This document shows positions 9,122-18,514 of a stretch of DNA of 64,000 bases, piece by piece. The DNA lies in the NCBI GenBank assembly GCA_003211695.1, contig QCSA01000002.1, positions 62,001-126,000 of the forward strand, given 5' to 3'. Made by a program: the position numbers and the translations under genes. Under the pieces are notes generated by a model. The model was not told where the DNA came from. It ran no database searches and was given only the letters and a program-made list of their open reading frames with translations. Source of the DNA: Pelagibacteraceae bacterium AG-464-P07 (GTDB taxonomy: Bacteria; Pseudomonadota; Alphaproteobacteria; Pelagibacterales; Pelagibacteraceae). The first letter of the stretch is position 1; every line of letters begins with the position of its first letter.

Positions 9122-9246
9122 TAACCTTTTTTAATTACATTATAATTAATTACAAATATCACAATCTCATTACACTCAATAAGATTTTAATGAAAACCTT
9201 GATTGTAATAAAAGTAAAAAGTATTATAAATCAATACGAATTGAAA

Positions 9247-9323
9247 GGCGGGGTAGCTCAGTTGGTTAGAGCACAGGACTCATAAGCCTGGGGTCGGCGG
9301 TTCGAATCCGCCCCCCGCTACCA
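9247..9323 (+). tRNA. tRNA with CAT anticodon (elongator Met likely; Ile2 not excluded), CCA encoded
   Basis: GGCGGGG...CTCATAA...TTCGAAT...CCCCGCTACCA cloverleaf. Confidence 0.93.
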
Positions 9324-9336
9324 TTTGCTTGACATA

Positions 9337-10056
9337 TTAAAATAAATTTTCCAATTCATGATATTCAACTATATTCATATATTCTTTAAAGTTTTTTAAA
9401 TAATCATAAAATTTTAGTTTTGAAAAATCTTTAATATCAAGATTTAATTTTTTTTTATTTTTTCTTTTCAAAATTATTCCTATTCCCATATCAGCATAAC
9501 AAGTATACGTGTCAACATGATCCAAGGTTCTAAATTCCACGATTGCTTTCCATACATTGCCGTTCCAATCTAATTTTGGACGTGGAACAGCCTGATCAAA
9601 AACATTATTTGGTAAACAATCATGAATGAAAATTACTCCATTTTGATTTAATGATTTTAATGAATTAACAATATCCTTTTTTACTTGCTGATAAACATGT
9701 AGACCATCTATGAAAATACAATCAAATGTTTCTTTATTTTTTAAAAAAAAATCATCACTTGTTTTTCTGATTGTTCCCCCCGAATAAGGATCTACACCAA
9801 CCTTTTTTTCACAATTTATATAGTCAAATAACACATTATCGAAACAACCAATTTCTAGGTAGGATTTATAATTTTTTCTATTTATTGTGTCCTGTACTAC
9901 CTTATTTCTATCTGGCTTATTTGAAAAATTTAATCCAATCTTACCCATGTCTTTCTCACCAAAAAGTTTATGGAGAATAAAATTCATCTTTAAAACATTC
10001 TTGCTTCCCTCAAGCCTAAGAATCTTTCTTTGAAAAAAATTTTTAATTTGAAACAT
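9337..10056 (-). CDS. class I SAM-dependent methyltransferase
   Basis: YLEIGCFDN...GVDPYSGG...FDCIFIDGLHVYQQVKKDI. Confidence 0.75.
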   Translation of the reverse strand: MFQIKNFFQRKILRLEGSKNVLKMNFILHKLFGEKDMGKIGLNFSNKPDRNKVVQDTINRKNYKSYLEIGCFDNVLFDYINCEKKVGVDPYSGGTIRKTSDDFFLKNKETFDCIFIDGLHVYQQVKKDIVNSLKSLNQNGVIFIHDCLPNNVFDQAVPRPKLDWNGNVWKAIVEFRTLDHVDTYTCYADMGIGIILKRKNKKKLNLDIKDFSKLKFYDYLKNFKEYMNIVEYHELENLF

Positions 10057-10083
10057 GAATAAATAAATCTATTTATAAATTGT

Positions 10084-10620
10084 TTACAATCCTTTATGTT
10101 TTATTTTGAAGTTTTGAAAGCTACCTAGCAATCTATCCTTTTTTGACACAATTAATTTTGTTTTAGGCCATTTAGCGTTGATATCTTTGTCATTAAAATA
10201 AATTCCATCTTCAAATTTAGGGTCGTAATAATCTGATAGTTTGTAATAAATTACATTCATTTTTTCTATTGAAAAATATGCATGTGCAAAACCTCTAGGT
10301 ACATATAAAGATTTACAGTTATTTTCTGACAAGATTATAGAAAAAGTTTCCCCAAAAGTGCTTGAATTACTTCTAAGATCAATTACCCAATCTAAAATTT
10401 TTCCTTTGATAACTATAACTAGTTTAGATTGTTGATTCTTATATTGAAAATGAAACCCTCTTAAAACATTTTTTTTAGAAATAGTTGCATACTCAAATAT
10501 AAAATTATCCCAATTAATTATTTTTTTATTGTATATCTCTCTTAAACTACCTCTTGTGTCAGAATGTTTTTTGTGAGAAATAATCCTAAGATCTTTAAAA
10601 CCAGTATTAATAATTTTCAT
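10084..10620 (-). CDS. rfbC: dTDP-4-dehydrorhamnose 3,5-epimerase
   Basis: DTRGSLREIY, VLRGFHFQ, YVPRGFAHAY motifs. Confidence 0.9.
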   Translation of the reverse strand: MKIINTGFKDLRIISHKKHSDTRGSLREIYNKKIINWDNFIFEYATISKKNVLRGFHFQYKNQQSKLVIVIKGKILDWVIDLRSNSSTFGETFSIILSENNCKSLYVPRGFAHAYFSIEKMNVIYYKLSDYYDPKFEDGIYFNDKDINAKWPKTKLIVSKKDRLLGSFQNFKIKHKGL

Positions 10621-10631
10621 ATTTTTAGTAT

Positions 10632-11498
10632 TTAAATAATTTTTTTTAAATAATCAGAATAATCACATTTGCCATAGGAACTAATTATTTTTAAGATTTG
10701 TTTTTTTGAAATCCATTTATTTTGATAAGAAATTTCTTCAATACACGCAATTTTCAATCCCTGCCTTTCTTCTATTGCAGATATATATTGTGAAGCACTA
10801 AATAAATTTTTAGCACTTCCAGTATCTAGCCAAGCACTACCTCTTCCTAAAAATACAGACTTTAATGATCCATTTTTTAAATAAATCTTCAATAAATCAA
10901 TAATTTCAAGTTCGTTTCTTTTCGAAGGTTTTAAAGTTTTTGCAAAATTAGCAACTTTATGATTAAAGAAATACAAACCAGTGATAGCTAAATTTGATTT
11001 GGATCTAGGTGGTTTTTCAACAATCTTTTTAATTTTATTTTTTTTATCAATTTCTATTATTCCGTACTCGGAAGGGTTATTTACAGTATACGTAAATATT
11101 GTAGCACCTTTATTACTATGTAAAGCTTTTTTAAGCCTGTTAGTAAATCCTAGGCCATAAAAAAAATTATCACCTAAAATTAGAACAACATTATCTTTTC
11201 CGATAAATTTTTCACCAATAATAAATGCATCTGGCAAACCTCTTGGCTTATCTTGTTCTAAAAATGTAATTCTTATACCGAGTTGAGACCCGTCTCCTAG
11301 TAATTTTTCAAAATTAGATTTTTCACCTTTATTTGTTATGATTAAAATATCTTTAATGTTAGAAAGCATTAAAACTGACAATGGATAATAAACTAAAGGT
11401 TTGTCGTAAAGAGGTAACAATTGTTTATTAACCGCTTTTGTAAGAGAACCGAGTCTTGTCCCGTAACCTCCTGCTAATATAATTCCTTTTTTAATCAT
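10632..11498 (-). CDS. rfbA: glucose-1-phosphate thymidylyltransferase
   Basis: GIILAGGYGTRLGSLTKAVNKQLLPLYDKPLVYYPLS; GDNFFYG; SAWLDTG. Confidence 0.95.
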   Translation of the reverse strand: MIKKGIILAGGYGTRLGSLTKAVNKQLLPLYDKPLVYYPLSVLMLSNIKDILIITNKGEKSNFEKLLGDGSQLGIRITFLEQDKPRGLPDAFIIGEKFIGKDNVVLILGDNFFYGLGFTNRLKKALHSNKGATIFTYTVNNPSEYGIIEIDKKNKIKKIVEKPPRSKSNLAITGLYFFNHKVANFAKTLKPSKRNELEIIDLLKIYLKNGSLKSVFLGRGSAWLDTGSAKNLFSASQYISAIEERQGLKIACIEEISYQNKWISKKQILKIISSYGKCDYSDYLKKII

Positions 11499-12525
11499 TA
11501 ATTAAACCTAATCTTTTATCAAATTTTCTTCTTTGTTTAGAATTATAAAATTTAGGATTTTCTAAATACCATTTTATTGTTTTAATTAAAGCTTTATTAA
11601 AACTATATAGCTGATTCCAACCCAATTTTTCTTTAATTTTATTACTATTCAAGGCATATCTGAAATCATGTCCAGGTCTATCTTTAACAAACTCGATTTT
11701 TATTTTGTGTTTTTTTTTATCAAAGTTAGATTTATAAATTTTGATAATTTTTTTAACTAATTTCAAATTATTAGCTATAAATCCTGTGCCTATGTTATAA
11801 CTTTCACCAATTTTTCCTTTCTTAAATAGGCTGATCAAAGCGCGACAATGATCCTCAACATAAATCCATTCTCTTTGGTTTTTGCCCTTTCCATAAATTG
11901 GGATATTCTTATTTATAATAATATTGAATATAGTTTTAGGTATAAACTTTTCAGGAAATTGATTTGGTCCAAAATTATTACAGCAATTTGAAATGATTAT
12001 TGGTAAATTGTATGTTCTAACATAAGAATTGATTAGATGATCGGCACTAGCTTTTGAGGCAGAGTAAGGGGAGCTGGGTTGATATTTGTCTCCTTCTTTA
12101 GATTTCTTCAATCCTTTTATGTCCCCATAAACTTCATCGGTAGAAACATGGATCATTTTAAAATTCTTCTGAATTTTTATATATTCTTTTATACATTCCA
12201 AAATATTATAAACTCCTATTATATTTGATCTCACAAAATTTAGAGGATTATTTATAGAGCGATCTACATGTGTTTCGGCAGCCAAATTAAATAGAACATT
12301 TGGCTTGTGTTTTTTTAAGATCATGTTTAACATTTTTTTGTTACAGATATCAGATTTATAAAATTTATACTTAATTTTTTTTTTTATATTTTGTAAATTG
12401 TAAATATTTGATGCATAGCTTATTTTGTCGATATTAATTACAAAAAAGTTATTTTTTAGAAGTAACTTGATTAAATTACTTCCAATAAATCCTAATCCTC
12501 CTGTGACAATAGCCTTTTTTTGCAT
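11491..12525 (-). CDS. rfbB: dTDP-glucose 4,6-dehydratase
   Basis: TGGLGFIGSN, AAETHVDRSI, HVSTDEVYGD, YSASKASAD motifs; 8-bp overlap with rfbA. Confidence 0.95.
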   Translation of the reverse strand: MQKKAIVTGGLGFIGSNLIKLLLKNNFFVINIDKISYASNIYNLQNIKKKIKYKFYKSDICNKKMLNMILKKHKPNVLFNLAAETHVDRSINNPLNFVRSNIIGVYNILECIKEYIKIQKNFKMIHVSTDEVYGDIKGLKKSKEGDKYQPSSPYSASKASADHLINSYVRTYNLPIIISNCCNNFGPNQFPEKFIPKTIFNIIINKNIPIYGKGKNQREWIYVEDHCRALISLFKKGKIGESYNIGTGFIANNLKLVKKIIKIYKSNFDKKKHKIKIEFVKDRPGHDFRYALNSNKIKEKLGWNQLYSFNKALIKTIKWYLENPKFYNSKQRRKFDKRLGLIND

Positions 12526-12600
12526 TAAGATTTTTTACAGTAATGAAAAAAAAAAGTATACATTTTTTCTTAATAAATTTTCTGATAAACATTATCATAA

Positions 12601-13509
12601 ATGAACAATATCCATAATTTAACAATCATTATTCTTACTTATAGAACCGAAGAAAAGATTTTAGCGGATTGTCTAAATTCAATTGATCCGCAAGCCAATA
12701 TATTGATTGTAGAAAATTCTAATAATAATGCATTTAAAAAAAAACTTGAAAATAAATACCCAGATTTAAATGTTATATTAAGCGGCAGAAATTTAGGTTA
12801 TGGAGCTGGAAATAATTTTGGTTTGTCAAAAGTTAAAACTAAATATGCTTTAGTTTTAAATCCAGATGTAATTCTAGAAAAAGATTTTTTTAAAGAAATT
12901 AATAAATATCTAGATCAAAAAATAAATTTTCATATTATAGGCATTAAATATAAAGATGATATTATATGGAAGACCTCAGGTTCATTTAGTGAATTTGATA
13001 AAAAAATAAAATTAAAAACTGAAACAAAATTATATTATGATTCACTTGAAGTAGTAGATTGGGTTATTGGAAATACTATGCTAATTAATTTAGAAAAATT
13101 TGAGACGAGAAAACTATTTGACGAAAATATTTTTTTTTATTTTGAAGAATTTGATTTTTGTAGAAGAGTTAAAAATAATCAAGGAAACATATATTCAAGT
13201 AAAAACTTGTTTGCTAAACATCTTGGGAAGAAAGGATCTACAAATCCAGATTATATTTTAGAATTTGAAATGTTAAGAAATTGGCACTGGATGTGGTCGC
13301 TATTTTATTACCACAGAAAATATTATGGATATTTATATGCTGTATATAAAAATTACGGAAAGCTTTTTAGATATATATTTAATATGATTTTGTTTACAAT
13401 ATTATTTAATAAACAGAAAAGAGTGATTTATTATGCTAGAACATTCGGTTTAATAAATGCAATGATAGGAAAAAAATCTTGGTATCGTGTTGGATCTCTA
13501 TTTCAGTGA
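12601..13509 (+). CDS. glycosyltransferase family 2
   Basis: LTIIILTYRTEEK...NLGYGAGNNFG...LNPDVIL. Confidence 0.85.
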   Translation: MNNIHNLTIIILTYRTEEKILADCLNSIDPQANILIVENSNNNAFKKKLENKYPDLNVILSGRNLGYGAGNNFGLSKVKTKYALVLNPDVILEKDFFKEINKYLDQKINFHIIGIKYKDDIIWKTSGSFSEFDKKIKLKTETKLYYDSLEVVDWVIGNTMLINLEKFETRKLFDENIFFYFEEFDFCRRVKNNQGNIYSSKNLFAKHLGKKGSTNPDYILEFEMLRNWHWMWSLFYYHRKYYGYLYAVYKNYGKLFRYIFNMILFTILFNKQKRVIYYARTFGLINAMIGKKSWYRVGSLFQ

Positions 13510-14030
13510 CCAGGAAAGTTAATTAAACTTTCATTAAAGTATGATTTTTTTTTTAGTTTGTCTTGACCACCCAAATCAAACAAGTTTATAACAAATATTA
13601 ATCCTGAAACCTTACCACCAGATAATTCAATAAGTTCAGCTGCTGCTTTTGAAGTACCTCCTGTTGCAATTAAGTCATCAATTATTAAAACTTTTTCATT
13701 TTTGTTAATAGAATCTTTATGAATTTCAAGTGTTGCGGTGCCATATTCAAGTTTAAAATTCACTGAATACTTGTCTGCTGGTAGCTTGTTCTCTTTTCTT
13801 AATAAGATTAAAGGTTTGTTGAGAATATAAGAAACGGTAGAAGCAAATATGAAACCTCGTGATTCAATTGCAGCAATTTTATCAAAATTAATTTTTTTTG
13901 AAATTGCTACAATTTTATCAATGCAACTTTTAAATGCATTTTCGTCTTTAATTAAGGTTGTAATATCTCTAAATAATATACCTTTTTTGGGATAATCTGG
14001 AATTGACCTAATATATTTTTTTAAATCCAT
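13503..14030 (-). CDS. apt: adenine phosphoribosyltransferase
   Basis: IPDYPKKGILFRDITTL; ESRGFIFA; VLIIDDLIATGGT. Confidence 0.95.
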   Translation of the reverse strand: MDLKKYIRSIPDYPKKGILFRDITTLIKDENAFKSCIDKIVAISKKINFDKIAAIESRGFIFASTVSYILNKPLILLRKENKLPADKYSVNFKLEYGTATLEIHKDSINKNEKVLIIDDLIATGGTSKAAAELIELSGGKVSGLIFVINLFDLGGQDKLKKKSYFNESLINFPGH

Positions 14031-14079
14031 TTTTTTTATTCAAATTAAAAAAAAAACATCATAATAATAAATTATTAAA

Positions 14080-14955
14080 ATGACAAATTCAAAATTAGCA
14101 ATAATTGGTGGTAGTGGTCTTTATGAAATTGAAGGATTGAAAAATCCTAAATGGAAAAAAGTTAAAACCCCGTGGGGAGATCCATCAGATAAAATATTAA
14201 ATTTTAAGTACAATGGTAAGGAAGTATGTTTTTTGCCTAGACACGCTAGAGGTCATAAAATTTCGCCAACAAATATTAATTTTAGAGCCAATATTGATGC
14301 ATTAAAACAATTAGGCGTTACAGATATTGTTTCTGTTTCAGCTGTAGGTTCTCTTAAAGAAAATTTAGATCCAGGAACTTTTGTTTTAATAGATCAATTT
14401 ATTGATAGAACATTTTCAAGAACAAAAACATTTTTTGATGAAGAAATAGTTGCTCATGTTTCTATGGCACATCCGACTAGTGTTGGTTTAGCAAATGCAT
14501 GTGAAAATGCTTTAAAACAATTAAAAATTAAATACCAAAAAGGTGGGACATATATAGTTATGGAAGGTCCTCAATTTTCTAGCCTTGCAGAGTCTAGTTT
14601 ATATCGAAGTTGGAACGCTGATGTAATAGGAATGACAAACATGCCCGAAGCTAAATTAGCTAGAGAGGCAGAAATTAGATACACGACCGTAGCTATGGTA
14701 ACAGATTTTGATTGCTGGCATCCAGACCATGAAAATGTTGAAGTTCAAATGATAATTAAGACCTTAATGGACAATGCAGAAAAGGCAAAAAATATGATTA
14801 AGATAGTTATAGAAAATTTTGAAAGCGAAGTAAAAAAAAATGATCCTGCTAACAATTGTTTGGATACCGCTATTATTACCAATCCAAAATTAATGACTAA
14901 AAAAACCAAGAAAAAATTAAAAAATATAGCTGGAAGAGTACTTTTTAAAAAATAA
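14080..14955 (+). CDS. mtnP: S-methyl-5'-thioadenosine phosphorylase
   Basis: AIIGGSGLYEIEGL, FLPRHARGHKISPTNINFRANI, MEGPQFSSLAES, GMTNMPEAKLAREAE. Confidence 0.95.
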   Translation: MTNSKLAIIGGSGLYEIEGLKNPKWKKVKTPWGDPSDKILNFKYNGKEVCFLPRHARGHKISPTNINFRANIDALKQLGVTDIVSVSAVGSLKENLDPGTFVLIDQFIDRTFSRTKTFFDEEIVAHVSMAHPTSVGLANACENALKQLKIKYQKGGTYIVMEGPQFSSLAESSLYRSWNADVIGMTNMPEAKLAREAEIRYTTVAMVTDFDCWHPDHENVEVQMIIKTLMDNAEKAKNMIKIVIENFESEVKKNDPANNCLDTAIITNPKLMTKKTKKKLKNIAGRVLFKK

Positions 14956-16031
14956 TGCAAATAAATGGCAAAGCATTTAGAACAATTTGGTTTGATGAAA
15001 AAGATCAAGCAGTAAAAATTATTGACCAAACTAAACTTCCTCATAAATTTGAAGTAAAAAATCTTAACACAGTTAAAGACGCTATAAACGCTATCAAAAC
15101 CATGGAGGTGAGGGGAGCACCTCTTATAGGAGCTACAGCAGCTTATGGAATAGTTTTAGCCATTATGGAAAATAATGATCCTAAATTTATTAAAACAAAC
15201 TGTGAAAATTTAATTAAATCTAGACCCACTGCAATAAATTTAAAATGGGCAGTGAATAGAATGCTAAAAAAATTATCAGGTGTAAACAATAATGAAGTTT
15301 TAAAAATCGCTTTAGAAGAAGCAAAATTAATTTGTGAAGAAGATGTAAAATTTTGTGAAAATATTGGACTTAATGGATTAAAAATTATTGAAGAAATTTA
15401 TAATAAAAAGAAAGACATAGTAAATATTTTAACTCATTGTAACGCTGGTTGGCTTGCAACAATCGATTGGGGTACTGCAACTTCTCCAATTTATCACGCA
15501 CATAGAAAAGGTGTTAAAGTTCATGTTTGGGTTGATGAAACAAGGCCAAGAAATCAAGGAGCTTTCCTTACATCTTATGAATTAAACGAAGAAGGCGTAC
15601 CTAATACAATTATTGCTGACAATACCGGCGGAATATTAATGCAAAGAGGTGAAGTTGATATTTGTATAGTTGGTACTGATAGAACTATTGCTACAGGAGA
15701 TGTTGCAAATAAAATTGGAACTTATTTAAAAGCACTAGCTGCAAAAGATAACAACGTTCCTTTTTATGTAGCTTTACCAAGTTCTACAATTGATTGGGAG
15801 ACTACGGATTTAAAAAATATTCCAATTGAAGAAAGAAATTCAGAGGAACTATCTCATGCTGAAGGGTTAGATGAAAATAATGAGCTTAAAAGAATTCGAA
15901 TTTATCCACAAAAAAGCAAAGCAATGAATCTAGCTTTTGATGTTACTCCTGCCAAATATGTTACAGGACTAATTACTGAAAAAGGTGTTTGTGAAGCATC
16001 TGCAGATGGTTTAAAGAAGCTATTTAAATGA
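14955..16031 (+). CDS. mtnA: S-methyl-5-thioribose-1-phosphate isomerase
   Basis: VRGAPLIGATAAYG, THCNAGWLAT, DETRPRNQGAFLT; start overlaps mtnP stop. Confidence 0.95.
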   Translation: MQINGKAFRTIWFDEKDQAVKIIDQTKLPHKFEVKNLNTVKDAINAIKTMEVRGAPLIGATAAYGIVLAIMENNDPKFIKTNCENLIKSRPTAINLKWAVNRMLKKLSGVNNNEVLKIALEEAKLICEEDVKFCENIGLNGLKIIEEIYNKKKDIVNILTHCNAGWLATIDWGTATSPIYHAHRKGVKVHVWVDETRPRNQGAFLTSYELNEEGVPNTIIADNTGGILMQRGEVDICIVGTDRTIATGDVANKIGTYLKALAAKDNNVPFYVALPSSTIDWETTDLKNIPIEERNSEELSHAEGLDENNELKRIRIYPQKSKAMNLAFDVTPAKYVTGLITEKGVCEASADGLKKLFK

Positions 16032-16366
16032 GCACAATAACTTCTTATTTATTTTTAGTTTTAGCTGTAGCTCTAGGAACTGCATCAAATAGTTTTGCAA
16101 AAAGTGCAGAAGGATTTACGTTATGGATACCTAGCATCATTACAGCAATTACTATTGTCTTATGTATGTATTCCTTATCTCATGTTATGAAGGTTATACC
16201 TGTCGGTGTTACCTATGCTTCTTTTGCTGGTTTAACTATTATTGCTACAGCAGTTGTTGGAGTTTTTAAATTTAATCAGATACTTAATCTTTATACTTTA
16301 ATAGGTTTGGGATTAATTATTATAGGAGTTTTAATGGTTAATCTAATGGGTAAAACTAGTATTTAA
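16028..16366 (+). CDS. SMR-family small multidrug/polyamine-type transporter
   Basis: Four-TM ~112-aa EmrE-like protein; ATGA overlap with mtnA. Confidence 0.85.
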   Translation: MSTITSYLFLVLAVALGTASNSFAKSAEGFTLWIPSIITAITIVLCMYSLSHVMKVIPVGVTYASFAGLTIIATAVVGVFKFNQILNLYTLIGLGLIIIGVLMVNLMGKTSI

Positions 16367-16371
16367 AAAAA

Positions 16372-18408
16372 TTATCTCAAGGAAGCTGCTATATTACCAC
16401 CATCAACAGTAAGAACTGCTCCAGTAGTTTTTTTGGAAGTAGCTAAATGAAAAAATGCTTTAGCTACATCTTCTGCTTTGACTTCATCTAGCAATAAATT
16501 TCCTCGCATATAATTATTAGTAGATACTGATCTTGCTTTAGCTCTAGTCTTAATCATTCTATCAGTCATTAAACCACTTCTTATTCTATCTGCATTTACT
16601 CCATTAGATCTAATTCCATAAGAACCATAATCGACCGCATATTGTTTGCATAAACTAAGTAAAGCTGATTTTGGTAATCCATATGGTCCAAAATTTTTTC
16701 CAGGGTTTACTGATTGTTTTGAAATATTAAAAAGCAAACAGCCATTGATATTTTGTTTTTTCATTATTTTAATAGCTTCAGAGGCACAATTTTGATGAGA
16801 AAAAAAATTATCCTCAAAACTTTGTCGTAATATATTATCGTCTACTTCGCCTATGGCTCCATTAGTTGCTGTTCCTGCGTTTGAAATTAAGATATCTACT
16901 CCTCCATATTTTTCACAAATTTGATTAAAAGCTTTTTTAACGCTTTTTTTACTTCTCACATCGCAATGAATACAAAGGTCTTTAATTTTAGATTGTAAAT
17001 CTATTAATCTTTCTAGATTATAATCAAGCAGAACAACCTCAGCGCCATAACTTTTAAACATTTTATAAGTTTCAAAACCTATAGTTCCAGTGCTTCCAGT
17101 TATAACAACAACATTACCTTCAAGAAGTTTTTTCTTTTTTTTAATTTTTGCTTGTTCTAAAGACCAATATTCAACATCAAAAAGATCCTTCTCTGGTATA
17201 AATTTGTATTTCGAAGTTTCTTCAACTGAGGCAATTACCTTAGCATTGGTTTCGGCTAGATCAGCAGCAATTTTTGCAGACTTCAAATCTTTTCCAATAC
17301 TAAACATACCCACATTTTGAACAAAAATCACTCTTGGAGAAGTATCCAACATAACCTTTTTTTCTTTAACTTTATTTTTGTTTTTATTGAAATAATTGAT
17401 ATATTTTTTTCTATAGTTCTTAATAGCTTTGCTTACCGTTAGTTTAAAATCATTTACCGAAGAATTTTTCTTTGGAGTTATTATTAAAGGAAATGGTTTA
17501 ACTCTAATGACATGGTCGGGAGTTGCGGTGCCTTTCGATGAATATGACCTGACATTTTTTCCATTCATAAAATATTTAATGTAATTATTTAATTTATAAT
17601 TAACTATGAATTTTTGATCTGGATTGTTATCAGATAAAAGACCTCTAATTATTGGAGCAATTTCGTTAGGATTAAATTTAGTTGAGAATTTATTAATTTG
17701 TTTAATTTTTTTAGCTTTTAATTTTTTTACTGCTCTTTCAGCTTGAGAGACATATTTTATCATTAAATCATAAGCCTCCTTGGCGTTATCGCCAAAAGTG
17801 AATATTCCGTGGTTCATTAATATTAAACAGTTGGTGTTAGGATTTTTAGAATAAATTTCGTTTACTTTTTTAGCTAACTTAAACCCTGGCATGATGTATG
17901 GAACTGCGCAAACTCTATTACCAAATATTTTATTGCAAAAATTTAACCCCTTTGGTCTGTTAGTTACGTTTAGGATCGCATTGGCATGAGTATGATCTAC
18001 AAATTTAAATGGTAAAAAAGCATGTAAAAATGTTTCAACAGAGGGATTGGGAGATTTAATGTTGATAAGGTTTCTTTTTTGGTAACTAACCATATCCTCA
18101 TCAGATAAATATTTCTTTTTTTTAAGATTAAGTAATGGTTCTAATTTTACAGCAGGTAATCCTTCAGGCTCTATATCGGCCATATCCCAGCCACTACCTT
18201 TTACACACAAAACTTCATAGTTTTTTCCGTCTATATCTTTGATTCTTGTTTTTACGGAAGTATTTCCCCCTCCATGCAATACTAATTCTTTATTTTTTCC
18301 CAATAATCGGCTGGTATATACCCTCAAAGCAATATCTTTGGAAAATCCAAGATTTTTATATTTTTTTACGAATTTTTTTGCTTCGGTATTTGACCAATCG
18401 TTTTTCAA
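16372..18408 (-). CDS. bifunctional class II aldolase / short-chain dehydrogenase fusion (RhaD-SDR type)
   Basis: N-terminal aldolase domain (LVLHGGGNTSVK, DHTHANAILNVTN, LMNHGIFTFG); C-terminal SDR (VVITGSTGTIGFETYKMF, ISNAGTA, YGLPKSALLSL). Confidence 0.9.
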   Translation of the reverse strand: MKNDWSNTEAKKFVKKYKNLGFSKDIALRVYTSRLLGKNKELVLHGGGNTSVKTRIKDIDGKNYEVLCVKGSGWDMADIEPEGLPAVKLEPLLNLKKKKYLSDEDMVSYQKRNLINIKSPNPSVETFLHAFLPFKFVDHTHANAILNVTNRPKGLNFCNKIFGNRVCAVPYIMPGFKLAKKVNEIYSKNPNTNCLILMNHGIFTFGDNAKEAYDLMIKYVSQAERAVKKLKAKKIKQINKFSTKFNPNEIAPIIRGLLSDNNPDQKFIVNYKLNNYIKYFMNGKNVRSYSSKGTATPDHVIRVKPFPLIITPKKNSSVNDFKLTVSKAIKNYRKKYINYFNKNKNKVKEKKVMLDTSPRVIFVQNVGMFSIGKDLKSAKIAADLAETNAKVIASVEETSKYKFIPEKDLFDVEYWSLEQAKIKKKKKLLEGNVVVITGSTGTIGFETYKMFKSYGAEVVLLDYNLERLIDLQSKIKDLCIHCDVRSKKSVKKAFNQICEKYGGVDILISNAGTATNGAIGEVDDNILRQSFEDNFFSHQNCASEAIKIMKKQNINGCLLFNISKQSVNPGKNFGPYGLPKSALLSLCKQYAVDYGSYGIRSNGVNADRIRSGLMTDRMIKTRAKARSVSTNNYMRGNLLLDEVKAEDVAKAFFHLATSKKTTGAVLTVDGGNIAASLR

Positions 18409-18514
18409 AATTAACTCCGTGAGAAATATTTATAGCAGTTTTTTATTTGAAAGAAGCAAAAAATTTGATTACTTTTAAATATCGATTCGAAGTTTAAAAA
18501 AAGGGCAATTTTAT

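Noticed and set aside
9324-13600. Possible tRNA-bounded island at tRNA-CAT
   Set aside because: No duplicated 3' tRNA end or integrase found; kept only as a gene-content observation.
17090-17320. Antisense ORF in the aldolase-SDR fusion (also 18239-18478)
   Set aside because: Low-complexity shadow ORFs in AT-rich DNA opposite a strong coding frame.
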